Assembly (NCBI GenBank): GCA_964407285.1
Contig: CAYOVG010000055.1
Span: forward strand, 1-24,711
Direction: 5' to 3'
DNA: 24,711 nucleotides
DNA from: CAYOVG01 sp964407285
GTDB lineage: Bacteria; Desulfobacterota; Syntrophobacteria; Syntrophobacterales; Syntrophobacteraceae
The notes below the pieces were generated by a model. It was not told where the DNA came from, searched no databases, and saw only the letters and a list, made by a program, of their open reading frames with translations. The number at the start of each line of letters is the position of its first letter. Positions within the stretch are counted from its first letter, which is position 1. Below, piece after piece: positions 21,175 through 24,711 of this stretch. A program made the translations under genes and the position numbers.

Positions 21175-22596
21175 ATGATCAGCTCCAGTTCCGTACGGAT
21201 ACCGGATACCAATAATGGGACCGGCCGGGGTTTTTCCGAAAATGGAGACGGCCGGCACTTCAATCGTCTCAAGACACGTGTGGGACAATTCGCCGTTACC
21301 GGCAAGACCCTGCTGATCCCCAGTATGGCCCCGTTCGGGGCACGGGTGCTCGCGGCATCGTTTCGCGCCTTCGGGGTCGATGCGGTGGTGATGGAAACCT
21401 ACAAAGGACTTGCCCTCGGGAAGGAGTTCACCTCCGGGAAGGAATGCTTTCCCTGTCAGGTAACGCTGGGAGACGTGCTCTACCACCTGAAAAAGGAGAA
21501 GGAGCGGCTGGGCCCCGGCTTTTCACCTGAGCGCTACGTTTACTTCCTACCCGAATCCGAAGGACCCTGCCGGTTCGGGATGTACAACAAAATGCATCGG
21601 CTGGTCCTCGACCGGTTCGAAGAATTTAAAGATATACCAATTGTTTACATGTCATCCAGGGATGCGTATGCGGCGGCCGGACTGATGCCTGATCGCATGG
21701 CCGGATATTTTCGACGGCTTGCCTACGTGGCTACTCTGATAGGAGATGTGCTGGACCGCATCGTATGGCGGGTTCGTCCTTACGAACTCCGTTCCGGGAT
21801 GACCGACGAGTTCATGGAGAAGGCCCTGGCCGCCATGGAGTCTCTCATCGAGACCGTGGGGGCTGATTTGAACTTCACAAAACTTTACGAGTTGCTGGAA
21901 GACATTGCGGCAACTGCTCGATCCTTCATCGATCCCCAACAGCCGCGGCGCCCCCGCATAGGCATCATCGGGGAGATTTACCTGCGTTCCCACCCGGAGT
22001 CCAATCAAAATCTCATTCGCCAACTCGAACGCTTTGGAGCGGAAGTAGTAGATGCCTCCATTGGAGAATGGGTGAATTACGTGGGGTACGACCGATCGAG
22101 GAAGTTGCAGCGCCAATGGCGGCTTGCCTGGCATAGAGGTAACTACGGGCTGGTGCGGGAGATTTCCCTTCAATGGATTGCCCTGAGGATAGAGAGGTCG
22201 TATCAGAGATGGCGGGAAGACCAGGTGTACGGACGGGTGCTGCGGCATCTGGACGTGCAGAAGGATCACAGCATCGATTCCATCGTGCGTAAGCTGGATA
22301 AGGACCGGCTTTTCCATTTCGATATCGGCACTGAAGCGGTGCTGAGCATAGGCGGGGCTCTGGTCTACGCGGAACATGGGTTTAACGGCATCCTGAACGT
22401 GTTTCCGTTCACATGCATGCCCAGCACCATATGTTCGTCGGTGGTCAAGCCGATGTTGCACGAGATGAAGATCCCGTACCTGGACACGCCTTATGACGGC
22501 GCCTTTCAACCCAACAGGGAGGCGGCGATACGTACCTTCCTCTATCAGGCTAAGCAGCATCTCTACCAGCAGCGCAACAGCAAGGCTGCAAAATGA
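21175..22596 (+). CDS. HgdB-like/DUF2229-type CoA-dehydratase D-component protein
   Basis: The product has 473 residues from the ATG at 21175 (GGAAGGAG 12 nt upstream; an in-frame TTG earlier lacks support). The GKECFPCQVTLGD segment (C91, C94), SEGPCRFGMYNK and TCMPSTICSS supply cysteines in the pattern of 2-hydroxyglutaryl-CoA dehydratase subunits and their DUF2229 relatives. RPRIGIIGEIYLR and FPFTCMPS belong to the Rossmann-like halves of that fold. In many genomes this region is the C-terminal part of a single ~1400-residue activase; here it starts 7 nt after the preceding stop, so it is a split form. It probably binds an Fe–S cluster and acts with the upstream protein. Its 3' end overlaps the RNase gene by 4 nt. 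Confidence 0.8.
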   Translation: MISSSSVRIPDTNNGTGRGFSENGDGRHFNRLKTRVGQFAVTGKTLLIPSMAPFGARVLAASFRAFGVDAVVMETYKGLALGKEFTSGKECFPCQVTLGDVLYHLKKEKERLGPGFSPERYVYFLPESEGPCRFGMYNKMHRLVLDRFEEFKDIPIVYMSSRDAYAAAGLMPDRMAGYFRRLAYVATLIGDVLDRIVWRVRPYELRSGMTDEFMEKALAAMESLIETVGADLNFTKLYELLEDIAATARSFIDPQQPRRPRIGIIGEIYLRSHPESNQNLIRQLERFGAEVVDASIGEWVNYVGYDRSRKLQRQWRLAWHRGNYGLVREISLQWIALRIERSYQRWREDQVYGRVLRHLDVQKDHSIDSIVRKLDKDRLFHFDIGTEAVLSIGGALVYAEHGFNGILNVFPFTCMPSTICSSVVKPMLHEMKIPYLDTPYDGAFQPNREAAIRTFLYQAKQHLYQQRNSKAAK

Positions 22597-24711
22597 CAAA
22601 TACGCAACATTTACTGATCAATTCGGTTCACCCCGAGGAATTCCGCGTGGCCCTGGTAAACGGTCAACTCCTCAACGGGTTTTTCATCGAGACGAGTTCC
22701 AGGGGAAAATTCGTCGGCAACATATACAAAGGAACGATTGTTCATATCCAGCCGAGCCTTCAAGCCGCTTTCGTGGAATACGGCGTGGAGCGCAACGGCT
22801 TCCTTTCCTTTTCCGAGATCCACCCGGAATACTACCAGGTGGATGAGGATCTGGTGAGACATAACCATCTAAGGATTCAGGACGCCATCCATCCGGGCCA
22901 GGAAGTGCTGGTGCAGGTGGTCAAGGAAGAGATAGGGAACAAAGGAGCGGTTCTGACCACCTATATCTCGCTTGCCGGCCGCTATGTGGTGCTCATGCCC
23001 GGACAGAACCAGCGGGGGGTCTCCCGCAAAATCGATAACGAAGCGGAACGGGAAAAGCTCAAGGAGCTTGCCCGGGACCTCAAGGTGCCGGAGGACTTCG
23101 GCATTATCATTCGGACGGTGGCGGAAGACCGCCCCAAGCGCGAGATCCAGAAAGACCTCAATTACCTGCTGCGGGTGTGGGAGGATATCAAGAGCCGGGT
23201 CCAGGAAACGCCCGCGCCCGCTCTCATCTACAAAGAACGGGACCTTGCCATACGGGTGGTGCGCGATTACTTCAATCCCAACATCAAATCCATTCTCATC
23301 GACGATAAAGACATCTATCGCAGCGTGAAGGAGTTCCTCCGGATAGTCAGCCCCAAGCACGAACGGACCGTTAAGCTCTATAAGGATGATGGTCCGATAT
23401 TCGCCAAGTACAATATCGAGGGGCAGATCGAACAGATCTTTCAGAAGAAGATATACCTCAAGTCCGGCGGTTACCTGGTCATCGAGCCGACGGAAGCCCT
23501 TGTGACCATCGATGTGAATTCGGGGCGCGCCAAGAAAGAAGACGAACTCGAGGAGATGGTCTACCGGGTGAACATGGAGGCGGCGACCGAAATCCCCAGG
23601 CAGCTGCGGTTGAGAGACCTTGGCGGACTCATTGTTATAGATTTTATCGATATGCGCGATAGGCGGCACATTCGGGATGTCGAGAAGCGGCTGAGAGACG
23701 AAATCAAGGAGGACAAGGCGAAGGTGACCATCGGCCGCATCTCGCGCTTCGGCCTCCTGGAGCTTTCCCGGCAGCACATCGGCCTCAATATCCAACTGGG
23801 CTCCTACAAGGATTGTCCGCACTGCCAGGGCGCAGGCCTTGTAAGGTCCGCCGATGCGACGGCGCTATGTTATCTTCGCAAGATATGGTTAACGTTGGTG
23901 CAGAAGGATATTGCCTCCGTAAAGGGCATCTTTTCCCCGGAAGTAGCCAACTACCTGCTCAATCAGAAGCGCAACGACCTGATCAACCTGGAAGAGAAGT
24001 ACGGCGTGACCATTCACATCGAAGGCGTTCCGGGAATACTGCCGCATGAGGGGAAGTTGGAGTGGGTCCCGAAAGAGGCCAAAGACGTCAAAGAGCCGAA
24101 AGACATGGGCAAGGACTCCAAAGATTCAAAGGACCGGAAGGAACGCAAGGATCACAAGGAGCCCAAGGAATCCTCCGGTGTAGAGGATGTCGTGGAAACG
24201 CTGGATCTTGAGGAGGCCGAGAATGCGAAGGAATTGCCGGCCGAACCTGAAGAATCCGGAGAATCGGTGGAACAACCGCGCGCCCCGAAGGAACGCCGGG
24301 AGTTCAAGGGCGCCAGGTCGTCCAGGGGACGAAGGGGCCACAGGGGGGCCAGAGATTCCAGGAAGGCCAGAGAGCAAAAAGATGCCTGGGAACAGAAGGA
24401 TTCCGAGGAGCAGCGGGAGCAACATTCCGAAGACAGGGAACACCTGGAACGGGTAGGGAATGGAGAGCCCCGCCAGGCGGAAGAGCATGGATGGTTTGAA
24501 GAGGAGAAGAACCCGGCAGCCGTCGCAGAGGATGAGCAGGAGCGCCTGGAAGTTGCGGAATCGGGAGAGTTGCTGGTGGAATCAGACAAAGACCGAGTGC
24601 ACCGGGAAGTTGGGCAACAGGTGGAGCAGGGAGGTCTGATCTGGTCTGAAGCTGCAGTGGAGCCGGAAGAACATCCTGAATTACCGGGGGAACCGGTAGA
24701 TGACCGCGCGG
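22593..24711 (+). CDS. rng: Ribonuclease E/G with long charged C-terminal tail (3' truncated by window)
   Basis: The ATG at 22593 overlaps the upstream stop as ATGA, and the frame stays open to the window end (706 codons). The N-terminal half is the RNase E/G catalytic region: an S1-like domain (GNIYKGTIVHIQPSLQAAFV and ERNGFLSFSEI), the DNase I-like core with the catalytic VTIDVNSGR (D307) and VIDFIDMRDRR (D350/D353), and the Zn-link CPHCQGAG (C408, C411). The enzyme cleaves single-stranded RNA in rRNA maturation and mRNA decay. From about residue 490 the sequence becomes low complexity: K/D/E-rich (KDSKDSKDRKERKDHKEPK), then an Arg/Gly patch (SSRGRRGHRGARDSRKARE) and acidic stretches. This resembles the disordered scaffold tail of RNase E, so this could be an Rne-type protein. 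Location in an activase operon is unusual. Confidence 0.9.
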   Translation, partial: MTNTQHLLINSVHPEEFRVALVNGQLLNGFFIETSSRGKFVGNIYKGTIVHIQPSLQAAFVEYGVERNGFLSFSEIHPEYYQVDEDLVRHNHLRIQDAIHPGQEVLVQVVKEEIGNKGAVLTTYISLAGRYVVLMPGQNQRGVSRKIDNEAEREKLKELARDLKVPEDFGIIIRTVAEDRPKREIQKDLNYLLRVWEDIKSRVQETPAPALIYKERDLAIRVVRDYFNPNIKSILIDDKDIYRSVKEFLRIVSPKHERTVKLYKDDGPIFAKYNIEGQIEQIFQKKIYLKSGGYLVIEPTEALVTIDVNSGRAKKEDELEEMVYRVNMEAATEIPRQLRLRDLGGLIVIDFIDMRDRRHIRDVEKRLRDEIKEDKAKVTIGRISRFGLLELSRQHIGLNIQLGSYKDCPHCQGAGLVRSADATALCYLRKIWLTLVQKDIASVKGIFSPEVANYLLNQKRNDLINLEEKYGVTIHIEGVPGILPHEGKLEWVPKEAKDVKEPKDMGKDSKDSKDRKERKDHKEPKESSGVEDVVETLDLEEAENAKELPAEPEESGESVEQPRAPKERREFKGARSSRGRRGHRGARDSRKAREQKDAWEQKDSEEQREQHSEDREHLERVGNGEPRQAEEHGWFEEEKNPAAVAEDEQERLEVAESGELLVESDKDRVHREVGQQVEQGGLIWSEAAVEPEEHPELPGEPVDDRA

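Noticed and set aside
22869..23822. Minus-strand 317-codon open frame
   Set aside because: Antisense to the RNase E/G catalytic domain.

Overview
The window reads as chromosome of a strictly anaerobic, probably sulfate-reducing or syntrophic bacterium of the Desulfobacterota (Syntrophobacter-like). This is inferred from gene content, not from a phylogenetic marker. The supporting genes are an MvhD–MetV–MetF methyl-branch cluster of the Wood–Ljungdahl pathway, BadF/HgdC-type radical-dehydratase activases, a NIL-domain ferredoxin, and a bulk base composition that is G+C rich except in one accessory block.

Layout. (1) 1–1757, plus strand: the end of mvhD, then metV and metF, joined by ATGA stop/start overlaps and closed by a strong hairpin at 1851–1882. 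(2) About 1934–7029: an accessory block with poorer coding density. It holds a VapBC-type toxin–antitoxin pair, a frameshifted Rpn-family nuclease remnant, a Phd/YefM-type antitoxin with no recognised toxin, an uncharacterised conserved gene next to a chagasin-like protease inhibitor, an IetA-like AAA ATPase with only the N-terminus of its IetS-like subtilase partner, a small HTH remnant, and a second, partly decayed copy of the uncharacterised-gene/chagasin unit. (3) 7227–10149, minus strand: an ArsR-controlled metal(loid) operon (arsR, two-domain thioredoxin-like protein, ArsP/DUF318 permease, mini-thioredoxin, arsC) with a legible promoter and palindromic operator. A small membrane-anchored protein of unknown role (10181–10717) diverges from it. 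(4) 10825–14297, minus strand: an Fe–S and tRNA-thiolation cluster: NIL-ferredoxin, iscU-type scaffold, mnmA, mtaB. (5) 14624–16444 minus: an MsbA-like ABC exporter. 16766–17338 plus: a GNAT acetyltransferase. 17525–17599: tRNA-Gly(GCC) with its own promoter. (6) 17982–24711, plus strand: a tight operon of a 1061-residue double-activase protein, a separate HgdB-like/DUF2229 protein, and an RNase E/G gene with a long charged C-terminal tail that runs off the window.

How the genes work together. MvhD/MetV/MetF belong to an electron-transfer complex that reduces methylene-H4F or runs in reverse. The ars operon couples thiol-based arsenate reduction and thiol-redox proteins to a membrane permease. 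The IscU–MnmA–MtaB group supplies Fe–S and sulfur chemistry for tRNA modification. The accessory block looks like a decaying island of toxin–antitoxin and defence modules. Its most informative parts are the broken IetAS-like pair and the internally duplicated unit carrying a 75-nt identical block. I did not identify a clearly complete, novel multi-gene system. The strongest candidates for something undescribed are the Phd-antitoxin/uncharacterised-gene overlap and the arsR operon with two different CxxC mini-thioredoxins.
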